Shown one piece after another: positions 36,601 to 47,744 of a stretch of DNA of 64,000 nucleotides (the stretch's first letter is position 1; every line of letters starts with the position of its first letter). Source of the DNA: Paramacrobiotus metropolitanus (taxonomy: Eukaryota > Tardigrada > Eutardigrada > Parachela > Macrobiotidae); NCBI RefSeq assembly GCF_019649055.1, contig NW_026570270.1:963104-1027103 (forward strand), given 5' to 3'. Made by a program: the position numbers and the translations under genes. The notes below the pieces were generated by a model. That model saw only the letters and a program-made list of their open reading frames with translations. It was not told the DNA's origin and searched no databases.

Positions 36601-38314
36601 GTCACTTGGGATCTTTGTTCCGGGACAACGTTTTGTAAAGCGTCTGCTTTATAGGACTCCAAATGGATGACCGCTACAACCCGCTTAGAAGCACTGCGAA
36701 AAGCACAGCTTTTTAAAGTCAATATTGGGTATGATGATGCCATTGTCGATTCACCAGAAGCCCTGGACGAAGGCTACCGAAACGTAAATCCCGATAAATT
36801 TTTACGCTCTACTGTTGATAATACAGGAAAATGCTATCATTGTAATTGCTTGCAGTTCAATGTGTCGAAACATTCGTACGTTGCCAATTCCATAAATTAC
36901 CGACGTTTCGTGGCCTTGTCGGAGGGTCAAGCGTTATTAACGAAAATGGGTACAACCTCGTGGTTGTTCGGTCCGGCAACCATCAACGCGTGGTACATAC
37001 CAAACTTTGCGTCCATTAGTAAGGCTGCTCGAATTACTGCATCGTACGGCATCAGCTCAAGTTTTTGACATTATATTCGTATAGCTTTTCCGGCTGCCAT
37101 TCTGCAGCCGCCGTTTTTCGGTGACGATTATCCTGATTGGTGGAATTTCGGAGCAATCGGGACAGTCATCGGTCATGAAATCACTCACGGCTTCGATGAC
37201 ATTGGTAGGTTTTGGTTGAAGCGCTTGGTGGTAGAAACTAGAAAAGTACGTTCACAGTCAAACCACAACAGGTTCGCTTTTGATGGCTATGGTAACCTGG
37301 TCAACTGGTGGGACATTGAATCGCGGATGAATTTCGAACAACGAAAGATGGGGCTGGTCCAACAGTACAACGGCTATGAGATGCAAGGCGAGCGAGTCAA
37401 CGGGACATTAACTATCGGAGAAAACATTGCCGATAACGGTGCTCTTAAAGAGGCTTTTCAGGTAGGGTATTTTAATAGGATACCTTAGGTATTTTCAATG
37501 TTCTCCATAATTAGCTGCCAAGTAAAGTCACTAAAGTGTTTGTGTTAAAAATATCTTGATTCTGTTAACGCATCTGACAGTATATGATACAATATGTTAA
37601 TGTCTAAATGTTCCAGGATCATTTTGTATGTTTGTGGATGTATCGAGAGATTCCCAGTGAAATTATCAGTCTGTGGTTTGCATCTTAGCATCTGCATGTA
37701 CAATGTACGAGTACATGTGCTAATTTTTGTAGGCATACCGTCTATTTGTGAGCCGAGAGCGGGGTGGGAAAGCAGAGTTGCCCCTTCCAGGATTGGATTA
37801 CAACGCAGGTAGGTTAACTGTATTTCAACGAGAATATACCGTTCAATCGGACTTCGGAACTTATTGCCGCAGTTCTGACAATTCTTTTTTCTGCAGAGCA
37901 ATTATTTTTTATTGCCAATGCCCAGGTACACTCGTCCTGTATACTTGTCTGTTTTTAGTGTACACTAATAGTCTGTTTTCAGTTCTACGGTGCGATATAT
38001 GGGCTGTCTAAAGCTACATTTGTAATTTTGTTTTACAGGCATGGTGCAGCTCATACACCGACTTGGGGTTATATATTGACGTCCGGAGAAGTAAGATGTT
38101 CTTTTATTAAACTGGCGAGGACCATTGCTGGTTTACCGTCCGCACCTTTTACGAAAGCAATGCGCATTACCAACTACTTTATTTCGCAGACCCGCATGCA
38201 CCTGGACGGTTCCGAGTCATCGGACCCATGCAGAACTATGACGAATTCTCAAAGGCTTTCAACTGCTCAGCGGATTCTTATATGAATCCAGTACAGAAGA
38301 ATGGCGTATGGTAA
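33611..38314 (+). CDS. Neprilysin-like M13 zinc metallopeptidase, type II membrane protein, 863 aa
   Basis: Seventeen exons in consistent phase: 33611-33615, 33710-33830, 34008-34275, 34525-34552, 34765-34898, 34986-35569, 35632-35891, 35983-36205, 36544-36594, 36655-36813, 36856-37018, 37085-37208, 37272-37461, 37733-37808, 37897-37925, 38039-38090, 38190-38314. Exon 1 is only ATGGG before a GTAAGT donor. A short cytoplasmic tail leads to one TM helix (about 11-35), then a Thr/Ser/Pro-rich stalk (about 43-125) with NST/NAT glycosylation sites. The ectodomain starts at CVSAGCLKA and DPCDNFYDFACGTW. Catalytic HEITH is at about 696-700, third zinc ligand Glu757 in GENIADNG, and NAWY matches the substrate-binding NAxY. 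The C-terminus is NGVW, where neprilysins normally have a Cys three residues from the end. It is expected to cleave small peptides outside the cell. A 14-codon insert (36814-36855) could be exon instead of intron. Confidence 0.85.
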
Positions 38315-38704
38315 TGTAAAAAATATTGTCAGTCCATGGTGAATATGTCGCAAGGGTTCTTATGAGGCTTTACGGGAATGGCGAAATGCCGTCTTATTGT
38401 TGTCTTTATAGAAGCGTTACCGGTGCCGGTCTGTTATTATGCAGTGTATACACACATCAAAACAAAACAACAGTCACCTTTATGGAAATGATATGTTAAC
38501 GAAATCTTGTCGTTAATTTCGTGTACATCTGGATAATCACAGCTAGTTACCTTTTCCTGGTTCTAGCTACTCTATACGAACAACTACCTTATGAGAATAT
38601 GTACATATGAAGGGCTTGATTTAAGTAACCGATCCTTACAACCGCGAAAACACAAACGCGTCCCGAAACAATCTGAAGAATAAGCACATCACTCCAAGAT
38701 ATGA

Positions 38705-40694
38705 TCATTTGTAAACCGAGTCTTCTTCGCCATAGTCGCTTCCTGATTCCCCTGTACTCGGATTGTCAACGCTCTGATCCATACCGGAGCCTGTAATATT
38801 TTCGCATAAAGTGTTCAAAAGTAATCCGAATTGTGCCCTGATTTCTTTAAATAGATCAGTGCGCAGAAGTCGAAAATCCTGCTTTGAATCCCGAGCTTGG
38901 TACAAAAGGATGAAATATGTCAAGAAGAGTCCGACAAGCTGCAATCCATCAACGTCAGAAATATCATGGAAGCAGAGTGCCCCGAACAAATACATAAGTA
39001 TTCGTACATGCAATACAACAGAATGCTCGAGAAGGGTACAACAGACAAGATAAGTTCACTTTCGGGACCGGGAAAACACCTTACCGCTGATAGATACTCT
39101 TTCGTTATATAACCAAATCCGCCGGCAGAAATAGCGGTGCTGTTAGTGTTTAGCAGTGCCACTTGAATCATCTGGCATTCTTCCCGGATCTGTGGATCAT
39201 CAGTGTCTAAACCATGCTGTTGAGCTACAAAGCCCAATTGTCGTCCCTATACAACAAAAACAACCCAAAAAAATGACCCTATACCATTATTTCATTAAGC
39301 AGCACACATACCTGCTCGTCGCAATAGCTACACAAACTGAATCGCAGTATCAAGTGTACAACGGATACAATCAGCGGAACCGCAAGTTGCACCAGGAGGA
39401 TTTGCCGGTTGGACGCTTGCATGCACGTCACCTGCACGTCGTCACCCTTGGATAAAACGACTTGCTGCAGTGCAACCGCCGAAAAGTGTACGAGGTTCAA
39501 CAGGTCTTGTACGCAGATAACCAGAGTAATCCAGGAAAATATATCGTTGAACTGGTTCAAGATATCCAAGAGACAGCGCACATTTTGCCGGCATTTCTTC
39601 CATGTGTCAAGATTCACCTTTTTAAAATCCCTATCACTAAACAGGTTTTCACATATTTTACTGTGAGAAGCGAAGAGCTTTCCAATGGAAAATATAATTA
39701 GGAAACTAAGCATTTGACTGGCAGTACTGATGGACAGGAGAAGTGTTTGGTGGATGACATCCAGAAGCACCCACATCCAGCTGGGTCCGCTGATGAGACC
39801 AAAGAAGATGTCCTCGGGATCATCCCAGGTCGAGTTCAGACGCTCTTCAAAGTCAACGTCAAAATTTTCCCATTCCGTCATTGTGTGGTTAATGGAGGCG
39901 AACTGGACGAAAAGGTGACGACAATCCAAATCAGCGAGACAGCTGGCAGAACGGTTGAGCTGCGTAGCCGCTGCTGCGCACCATGCCAAAGGCTTCGATT
40001 TCTGAGTTTGTACAGCAGGTCGGGAATGTGCTTGCCTTTGATAGCCATTACAAGAAAGACCAGGAAAACCTATGCAGAAAACTGCTATGACTGAGTGCAT
40101 GTTTACGTATACAATAAATCAAAAAACTGGAATAATACCTAGTGGTACGGTGTAGTGTATTCGTTATTGGCGATCATTTACCGAATGTTGTCAATACTGT
40201 GTGCTTAATTAACAAAGTTATTTTAACAAAAACTGTTTCCTTGTTGCGCGGATAAATGACCAGGAACGGGAAACGTGACATCAAGTAAACCGGCTTACAA
40301 ATGCTGCCACCCTGCGTACTGACCGCGTTTATAACATAATTATTATTAAACACGCACCCAGCATAACAGATTTATGTTTACGAGATTACGAGTATTATTA
40401 ACTTACTTGGGTGTTGAAAGCAATCAGGCAAATAAAGCTGACCAACGTGAACATTTCCAGACTTTCCAATCTCTCCAAATACATATCGGCGAAACTGCCA
40501 AACCGTATGACGATATACGTCGCAGAAATTATGGCTACGAGAACAGAATATAGTCGCAAAAACATAACGTTGCAATTACCGGAAGGATGTTTGGGTTTAG
40601 GATAAAATACCGGAAGAAAACCCAAAATCTGACAGCATCTCCATAAGTATCGTGGAACGATCTCTGGTGGATCGTGGTTTCTTTCAAAAGGCAT
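38705..40694 (-). CDS. Gustatory-receptor-like seven-TM protein A, one base short in exon 2
   Basis: Exons 40694-40407, 40069-39312, 39246-39085 and 38938-38705, phase-0 junctions. N-terminal PRYLWRCCQILGFLPV, then several TM segments (IISATYIVIRF, ASQMLSFLIIFSIGKLF, VIMSV-like LIVSVVHLILRF) and CSYCDEQ at the end of exon 2. Exon 3 ends SAGGFGYITKEYLSA. Exon 4 opens with LVGLFLTYFILLYQARDSKQ, matching the TYhhhhhQ signature of TM7 in insect gustatory receptors, and ends in an acidic tail. Exon 2 is 758 nt, one less than a multiple of three. The frame breaks in a T run near 39920-39930: both sides read as good protein in different frames. Either the gene is a young pseudogene or a T is missing from the assembly. 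Confidence 0.6.
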
Positions 40695-41166
40695 CTTTTC
40701 TATTCCTTTTAAAACTACTCAACAATCTAAAAAATCCACAAACAGTTGGCAGTGTTTGCATAAGGGTTTCCGTTGGGTGTTTCTTGTTGGTTAGTACGTC
40801 GACACATCGATGCACTTACAACACGGAACAATTACGATCCTCCCTCCACACGTCTTGTGTCATGCTGTCTATGAAGCAGCAGGTGTGCTCACTGTCAGTT
40901 GCTACTCTGACACAACATTGATGCTGTTTCAATTCAGAGTGTCGGGAATCGAAGCAGATTGTCAGTGGACGAATGGAGAGTACAGTCAACACTACGGTCG
41001 ACAGAAGTAAGCAAATGTGTCCGTATGCCCCCAAGTGTTCTTTCTGTTCGTTAAGCGGTTATACAGCATACTTCGAGCAGAACCAGGAAAGCGTCAGAAT
41101 CACTTGGCTTTTTGAAAACGCATATTGTAGACCGTATGGAATGCAACTGTTAATTGTTAATGCCAT

Positions 41167-41230
41167 TCGGATCACAACCGAAAGCACAGTTCCAAGTCTG
41201 GCGGGAACTGTGCTTTCGGTTGTGTTCCGA
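41167..41230. repeat. Near-perfect hairpin: 27-bp arms, 10-nt loop
   Basis: The left arm 41167-41193 (contains cacaaccgaaagcacagttc) and right arm 41204-41230 are inverted copies with one mismatch. The size and small loop fit a foldback transposon remnant or a small-RNA hairpin. It lies downstream of, and outside, the repeat-protein gene at 41528-42172. Confidence 0.8.
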
Positions 41231-41527
41231 TTTTCGGCGGAAGTAGTACTGGTCATTTTTACACAGTAACTGAACCACAAAGACAATCTTTTTACAGGTC
41301 CATGATTTGTAACACTTGACAGTACGGATACATACTCTGCAATCTGTTTATTTTTACTGGATATAGCTATCATCACTGGATATAGCATCAAGTCAAAGCC
41401 AAATCGAGCAGAAAACAAGGCAAAGAAGAACATCAAGAACTTACAATTGTTTTACAGCTTTAGGACCAAGACAAGTTTGAAAAGTAGTAAAATATCTTGT
41501 TCCGCTTGTGCCCCAGTGCGGGCGTTG

Positions 41528-42172
41528 TTAATTAGGGCCCTTTTCTTTTATGGATGCTCTGTCGCGAATGAAGTTCAGGAATTTACGAAGATGATCCTGG
41601 CAGAGTTTGTTCGGTGCGGAGTAGAAGACCAGACTGATTTTTTCTGAGTCTCTTGGATTAGCATCCGAAATGACAGTCCGGCCTCTCTGACAGACCGCAA
41701 CAATGGAATTTCGAGCCGAAGAGCCATACGATACTTGATAGGTGGGAGATGTAACGAGGTGTTCGTGGAGACTGAAGACAAACTCTCGACAGCGAAAGCT
41801 GTTATCACTGATGACATCGACTACGCTTTTCCCGGATGTTACCGGATCTGGCTCCAAAAAGATTATAATGCCAGTAGTGCAATTTACAACGAGAGCACGT
41901 TTGTACTCCGGGCAGCGCAACAAACCACTGACCCATTCCTCTATTGGGATGATGGCACTGGGGGTCAACGGCATCACCGCGTTTGCTCCATTTTCCACGT
42001 AATCGCTTATTACAAACTGCAGAAACTTGAAGAATGAATTGCGACAAACGAAGCTTTTATCTGTGTTAATGATAATTTTATTTGGGTTCTGAACATGAAG
42101 ATCTGGACCGACTACGGCCGCCGTGTTGTTATTGCACCGAAAGATAACTGAAGGGCCGTACGATCCCACCAT
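41528..42172 (-). CDS. Protein of three C-x29-C repeats, unrecognised, 214 aa
   Basis: A single open exon from ATG to stop. The protein has three related units. Each has a hydrophobic strand ending in Cys (SVIFRC13, ALVVNC98, SIVAVC161), a middle part with Pro/Asp and a Lys-led hydrophobic strand (NKIIINTD, GKSVVDVIS, EKISLVFYS), then a second Cys exactly 30 residues after the first (Cys43, Cys128, Cys191), followed by an amphipathic helix (CRNSFFKFLQFVI, CREFVFSLHEHLV, CQDHLRKFLNFIR). The identical spacing in all three argues for one disulphide-bonded fold repeated three times. An extra Cys87 sits in the longer first linker. No signal peptide is visible in this exon; a 5' exon could supply one. 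I do not recognise the family. It lies between two gustatory-like genes and just downstream of the astacin-like gene, same strand. Confidence 0.6.
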   Translation of the reverse strand: MVGSYGPSVIFRCNNNTAAVVGPDLHVQNPNKIIINTDKSFVCRNSFFKFLQFVISDYVENGANAVMPLTPSAIIPIEEWVSGLLRCPEYKRALVVNCTTGIIIFLEPDPVTSGKSVVDVISDNSFRCREFVFSLHEHLVTSPTYQVSYGSSARNSIVAVCQRGRTVISDANPRDSEKISLVFYSAPNKLCQDHLRKFLNFIRDRASIKEKGPN

Positions 42173-42564
42173 TGTGAAGCATCAGGTGCTGTGGCATTGA
42201 CCAGTTCTAGGAGGAAGTAAAGAAGCTGTGAAGCATAATTGCGCACCGCGGTGTGGCATCACAGGTAAAGATAGCAGCTGAAGCGTCCGACGTGTCGGGA
42301 TCAAATACCGGAATACGTATTACACTTGACCGGCATTTCATTTCCATGATCTTGGGCCCTTGGCTTTGAAACAGGCCCCGGTATCATCTGTGATGAGAAA
42401 ACGCTGTGGATCAGATAGCAATACCACAAAGCTTGAATATCAGTCCTCGCAAGCCGTCAGCCTGTTGTCTTTAAGGTCGTCGATGATATACACATTATGC
42501 TGGTCACATTACCAACAGCACATTTCTGTATTAAATTTAGCGCGAAGGTGTCGCAGTCTCTCCT

Positions 42565-43429
42565 CTAACATGGCGACTGACCTGAACTATCGATGGAAAC
42601 TGGAACATCATTATCGTCTCCCAAATCTGGCGCGCATGTGGAAGAACGAGACTCCCCGTGCCTTGTATCGCACGCATATGCCGTGCGTATGCGGACAATA
42701 TCCAAAGAACTTAACTGGGATCGCTGACCTATTACCCTGGATACGTTACTACTATTATCCCTTGGTACAAACGTTGGTTTAGTCCCAGAAATGCTATTTT
42801 CGAAAGGACTTGCATGCATGATCGATTGAAAGTCGTACGGTAGTCCAAAGGAAGACATGTTCGGAAGAATTTCGTAATATCGCTGTGCCGCTAAGTGCTC
42901 TGGTATGTTGTCGGTGAGGAGCTGCACATACTGGTCGCGGTCGGGACGTTGATGTTCGTGAAAAAATCCCAGCCCATGCAGAATGTGATGGATAACTATA
43001 CCGGAAGAATTCGTACAAGCAGTGGAGAGAACGATATTGGTAGTGAGACCTGGCATTCTTCCAACTTCTGCTGCGCATCTAAGGAATTACAACGTTATGC
43101 CGAGACATGCAAGTAAGTGCCGTATGGCACGGCAATACAGTATGTAACAATGTTTCTGTTACACTCACGATATTTCTGTGATATTTCATGAGCATAATAG
43201 AGGTGTGGTTTTTAAATCATAGCTGTGCTATGATACACGGTATTTTATTTATATTTATATGTCGTTAACCGGAAACGGCAGCGAACCTCATGACCGAAAT
43301 TCACAATGAACCTGACTGGTGCTCTCCGGAACCGTATATACTCCTTCTCATCCGTACGCAATTTGACGATCCTGTCTGATTTGATAGAGTCCAAAGCGCG
43401 TCCCTGATCCGCAGCATGCTTTGTTGCAT
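42565..43429 (-). CDS. Astacin-like (M12A) protein lacking the catalytic Glu, partial model
   Basis: The main exon (43078-42565) begins CAAEVGRMPG, like the CxSxVGR start of the astacin core, then has VIHHILHGLGFFHEHQRPDR, the astacin zinc signature HExxHxxGFxHExxRxDRD with the second position His instead of Glu. The Met-turn region follows as YDFQSIMHAS (SIMHY in active astacins), and LDIVRIRTAYAC closes the domain. A short tail with several Cys follows to the stop. An upstream exon ending near 43270-43429 carries RALDSIKSDRIVKLRTDEKE and YIRF, matching the conserved region before the core. Zinc-binding His residues are intact, so the fold is probably kept while hydrolysis is probably lost. 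The propeptide and signal exons were not found, and the junction between the two exons is uncertain. Confidence 0.6.
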
Positions 43430-44117
43430 CTAAAATTATTGTGCAAAGAAATAATTGGTTACAGGGCATTTCTCATGGTGGTGAAAAATCTGACACAGTT
43501 CTAAAAATCAAATCCAGCTGGCCACTTGGCATTGTATAATATTACGAGTATATCCGTACAATGCGTACCTACCGAAGGATGAGTGCATGTGATAAGGAAT
43601 ACATTGTTGGACTGGGCCAAAAGTTTTCTGGCTTCATCAGGCCGGTTTGTGCAAACACTGCAAATATGGGAAAGCTAACCTACAGAGTATACCGTATGGC
43701 TTGTTAATGAGCGATGAAATGCTTATTTTTCTTACCTTGTAATGTTACGGACCCGAGTAATGTCAGCCTCACAAAAGTGCCAAGAAAAAAGGGAAACTCC
43801 ATTTCAAAGAGGTAATTTAATGGCATTCAAGGGCATAAATTTGCTGACAGCGGCGACTGGGAAAACGGTAAGGTGGTACGAAAAGAACCTCCGCGCTATA
43901 CGATCTACTGGGTACTTAAATTACGTTTATTTTGTTTGATTTATGTAGGCATGCAGCGATTTTTTGCCATACGTTCTTTGGAGCGATTTAATTAGAATTC
44001 ACAGCTGCAGTATCGGCGAAAACTGTGATCGCAGTATTGATAGCGTTTACAGAAAACGCGTCCCTTCCGGCGATATTTTATCTCCATGGCACACTGGACA
44101 ATGCCAATAACCCTCCG

Positions 44118-44155
44118 CGCGCATTTTCTCATAATTTTTTATGAGAAAATGCGCG
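44118..44155. repeat. Perfect hairpin: 17-bp arms, 4-nt loop
   Basis: cgcgcattttctcataa (44118-44134), tttt, then its exact reverse complement (44139-44155). Confidence 0.85.
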
Positions 44156-44200
44156 GATATTATTAATCTGTGCCACCGGGTTATAGTACGTATTTTATTC

Positions 44201-44237
44201 CCGGGTTATTGCCACCGGGCCGGTGGCAATAACCCGG
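44201..44237. repeat. Perfect palindrome: 18-bp arms, 1-nt centre
   Basis: ccgggttattgccaccgg (44201-44218), one g, then the exact reverse complement (44220-44237). Half-sites of the same sequence occur at about 44171 (tgccaccgggttat) and 44261 (ccggtggcaac). Confidence 0.85.
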
Positions 44238-44885
44238 TAATACAATATAATAATAATAATGGTCCGGTGGCAACTCCTGATGTCATTTGTTCATACTTAC
44301 CGTAAGAAAGTCACATATGTTACGAAGCTCCAATAACATTAAATGTAGCTCAGGAAAACTTTCAGTCGAAAACTGGAATTCCTGTTAGACGGCTCGCCGA
44401 GCTGTTGTACGGCGCCAATGTAAGCTTCGATTTGGAAACCGAACAAAGAACATTCAATTAACTCCTGAAAATTCGTATACAAGTAGTAGAACTAGAAAAC
44501 TTTTTCACAGAAAGCTCTATTCTTAAAAAACTCGTATATTAGAAAAACGTGCAAGCAGAATTTACAAGCGTGTATGTGTACTGCATTAATCCACAAGGCA
44601 TTTTCTGGGCTTTTTATGTAGGATAAGTGTTGATTGATGGTAGCTTCTCCGCTCGATGAAAATTTTCAGCTACCATGCTTAGCAGCTTCTTTTTTAACGA
44701 CACAGGGTTTTTCAAATATGACCTTACTAATAATTCGTGATTGTAGCGTACATACAGTGAGTTCTGTCCAGTCGGGCTATTTGGGTTTGCTATTTCCTGA
44801 CTTTTGATTACTCTATAGAAAACGAAACGAGATAAACGGTTTTGCCGTGCCACGAGCAGTTTGCAGTATTCAAGCAGAAATGATG

Positions 44886-47055
44886 TCATGTACTGGATTG
44901 TCTAGAAAACTTCGAAATCTGCCCTTTGATGTCACTCTTGATTCCGTCTTGGAGTTTCCTCATCTCTTGCTTGGAATCGCGAGCTTGATAGATCAGAATG
45001 AAATATGTCAGAAACAATCCTACCAACTGCAACAGTAGAAGAATTAAATACTTGTATGCTGCTGTAATAAAAGTGTGTGTCACGGTTACCGCAGCCAAAT
45101 ATTCCTTTGTAATCTGTGCAAATCCACCGGCAGAAATCGTCGTACTCCCATTGCGGGACACCGCGGTGACGATCTTCTGGCATTCATCTGTATTTTCACA
45201 TCATCAGACTGCAGCGTGCACTGTTGCGCCAGGAAGCCCAACTTTTGTCCCTGAAAACCAGGCGCAATGTGAACCGACCATTCAGCTTTTAGTACGAATA
45301 TTTACCTGCTCATTGCAATAACTGCACACCGCAAACCGTAGTACCAAATTGACAACGGACATGATCAGTGGGTCCACGTTTTGTATCTCAATTATTTTCT
45401 TCTCAAACCTCTGATCTTCGAACGTATCTTCATCCTGTGTCTGCTCGCGAATCATCTCCTGCAGCATGAGCGCGACATAGTGTATGAGATTCAGCAGATC
45501 CTGCATGCAGACAACCAGGTTCGTCCAGCCAAAGATGTCGTTCGTTTTATAAACGATATCCAGTAATGCCGCTGTATTACGCCGGCAGAACACCCACGTC
45601 TCCAATCCCGGTTTGCGATCATTAACCGTGTTATTCTTCAACAGACGACACTGATCACGAAAGCCTTTCCCAATGGCCAGCACCACCAAGAACGTCAACA
45701 TCTGGCTGCCGTTGGTCACGCCCAGAATGACCCCTTTATGGATGATTTCCACGGCCAGCCACAGCCAGGACGGAGCGGCGATCAGGTTAAAGAACTTCGT
45801 TTCAGGAGTGCTCCAGGTATCGTTGAGATCATTGTACCATTCGTAAATGATGTTCTGCCGGATGACCTGGCCTAGGTGGAATACCGGTGCGATGAAGGTC
45901 ACGATGACCCACAGCAGAGCTAACAGTGCTGCAATCACCGACCACAACGGCCGCCGTGCTTTGTTGTTGTCATACCAGAGAAGCGGTTTGTGTAGTTTGC
46001 ATAATAAATTTGGAAGATACTTGGCTTTTATGTACATAAGCATGAAAATCCATGGCACCTAAAACAGAAATACAACATACATCCGCTATGATCACGATTA
46101 CCAGAAGCGAGAGAAACACCAGTTCACTGTGCGGCCAGATCGCAGACCTAACTTAGAAGAACGTCGTCCCGTAAGATCGGAAGAAGAAAAATTATTAAAA
46201 TCAGGTTTAGAAATACTGTAGAATGGGCAGCTTCCGATAAAGTGCCTAGTCATACTACGCTCATGACGAGCTGGTCAAAACAGGTAGTCACACATGCTGA
46301 ATGGCTTACACAGCATTCATCCGCTTTAATACATGCATACAAGCTTGTCCCGTAATTTCTATCGTAAAGGTACGTAAAGGTATTTAGCGGATACGTTGCT
46401 CTGTGAACGATTGCCACTACAATACACTACCTCTACCACTATAACGGTTTCACCCCACTCAACGAGATCAGAGAACACTATAAAGAAAAAGTTGTATTTT
46501 ATAATTATATTGATATTTTATCATTTGGATTGATCCGATCCCGGATGAAGCAATGCTTCTGATATGGACCTGTGTCTAATCGAAATTGACTTTCGGCTTT
46601 TCAACGTTTATCGAAACATGTCGTCTATCGTAGTTTTAAGTGTTAAACTTAAGCAGGTTACCGTTACGCCAAGTTGCCCTACATCCGTGAGAAGCTATGG
46701 AGCTATTCTGTTGACACACCTGCAGTTGTGATGATATGAAGCAAATGCAGCTTATCAACGTGAAAAACTCCAGATCCTTCAGCTGATCGAGGTACAGAGC
46801 AACATAATCTCCAATTCGTATAACTGAGTACGCCAAAATGAGGCACAGCAAAAGCAGCGAAGACAGCACGAGAAAACAGTTATTATGAGGATTAAGACAA
46901 GGTTCCGTGGGTCGACGATAGGAAACCGGCAACAGTCCAATAAACTGGAAAATTCGCCACAGATACTTGGGAATAACCACGGGACTAGACGGTTTCGTTT
47001 GAGGAACGCCGGGATTGTTTTGGTCTGTCTGGATGGGAGCTATCATGGCGCTCAT
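44886..47055 (-). CDS. Gustatory-receptor-like seven-TM protein B, one base short in exon 3
   Basis: Exons 47055-46720, 46058-45306, 45250-45090 and 45026-44886. N-terminal IPKYLWRIFQFIGLLPVSYR matches the other members, as do the TM1 region LLCLILAYSVIRIGDY, FTLISCICFISSQLQ at the end of exon 1, GSQMLTFLVVLAIGKGF, and CSYCNEQ at the end of exon 2. Exon 4 gives LVGLFLTYFILIYQARDSKQ, the TM7 signature. Exon 3 is 161 nt, while all three paralogues have 162. Frame is lost at about 45195, where an A seems to be missing between CAG and ATGAATGC. Everything else is intact, so it is either a very young pseudogene or an assembly indel. Confidence 0.65.
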
Positions 47056-47744
47056 TATGCTATGTCACGGAATCAACGGAAACTGCCATATGGACACTGA
47101 AATAACACGCTTGCAGTTGTGTAGAACCCTAGGAAAAGCAATTTGTACGGTGCAATGATATGTGTAATATCGCACTAAATGATCGACTATAGCAGCGGAA
47201 ACACAAAGTTGTGTGATTGCAATTGGACGGATGAGGGCGCACAAGTGTTTGCTTAGGACAGGTTAGCCCTGCGTGTAATATTTCTGTTTGCATACTTGTC
47301 TCTGGAAAAGCGAAAGGGATGATGAGCATGCAAACCGACACAATAAATACTCTCCTATTTGTGCAAGCATATCGTAGATCCTTCCGTTCGAGGTAAATGG
47401 GACAATTCTTTTCCTTGTAGTTGGTGTAATAATCACAAAGGTAAATAAACTCCCTTAATTGATTTTGTCATCCTTACTCAAACAGCATTTTTTGCGGCGA
47501 ATTTATTTGAGACCCCGTAGTGAGACACGTTGAACACTTTTAGTGTCTGGAGAATTTCGATAATTACAAAGTTCACTATAATTGCAATTGCGCTGCAGGT
47601 ATGGAAGGTCACGTATGCAAGTAAACGGGAATTACAGCACTAAGCAGATGAAACAGCTAAACAGATGAACCAGAAACAACTTTGGCAATTCGATGTAATT
47701 CAGTTAACTACTACAATTAGGGCGTATATGCCAGCAAAATATAA
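47056..47744. other. Spacer between gustatory-like genes B and C
   Basis: Upstream region of gene B on the minus strand and 3' flank of gene C. No other gene or repeat seen. Confidence 0.4.

Larger units (their letters stand above)
43430..44885. other. Spacer between astacin-like gene and gustatory-like gene B
   Basis: No supported gene. Missing 5' exons of the astacin-like gene may lie at the left end. The region around 44118-44280 holds palindromes (listed separately) and repeated copies of tgccaccgggttat. Confidence 0.4.

Noticed and set aside
41059-41436. 125-codon minus-strand frame over the hairpin
   Set aside because: It owes its openness to the inverted repeat and has no domain, splice signals or paralogue.
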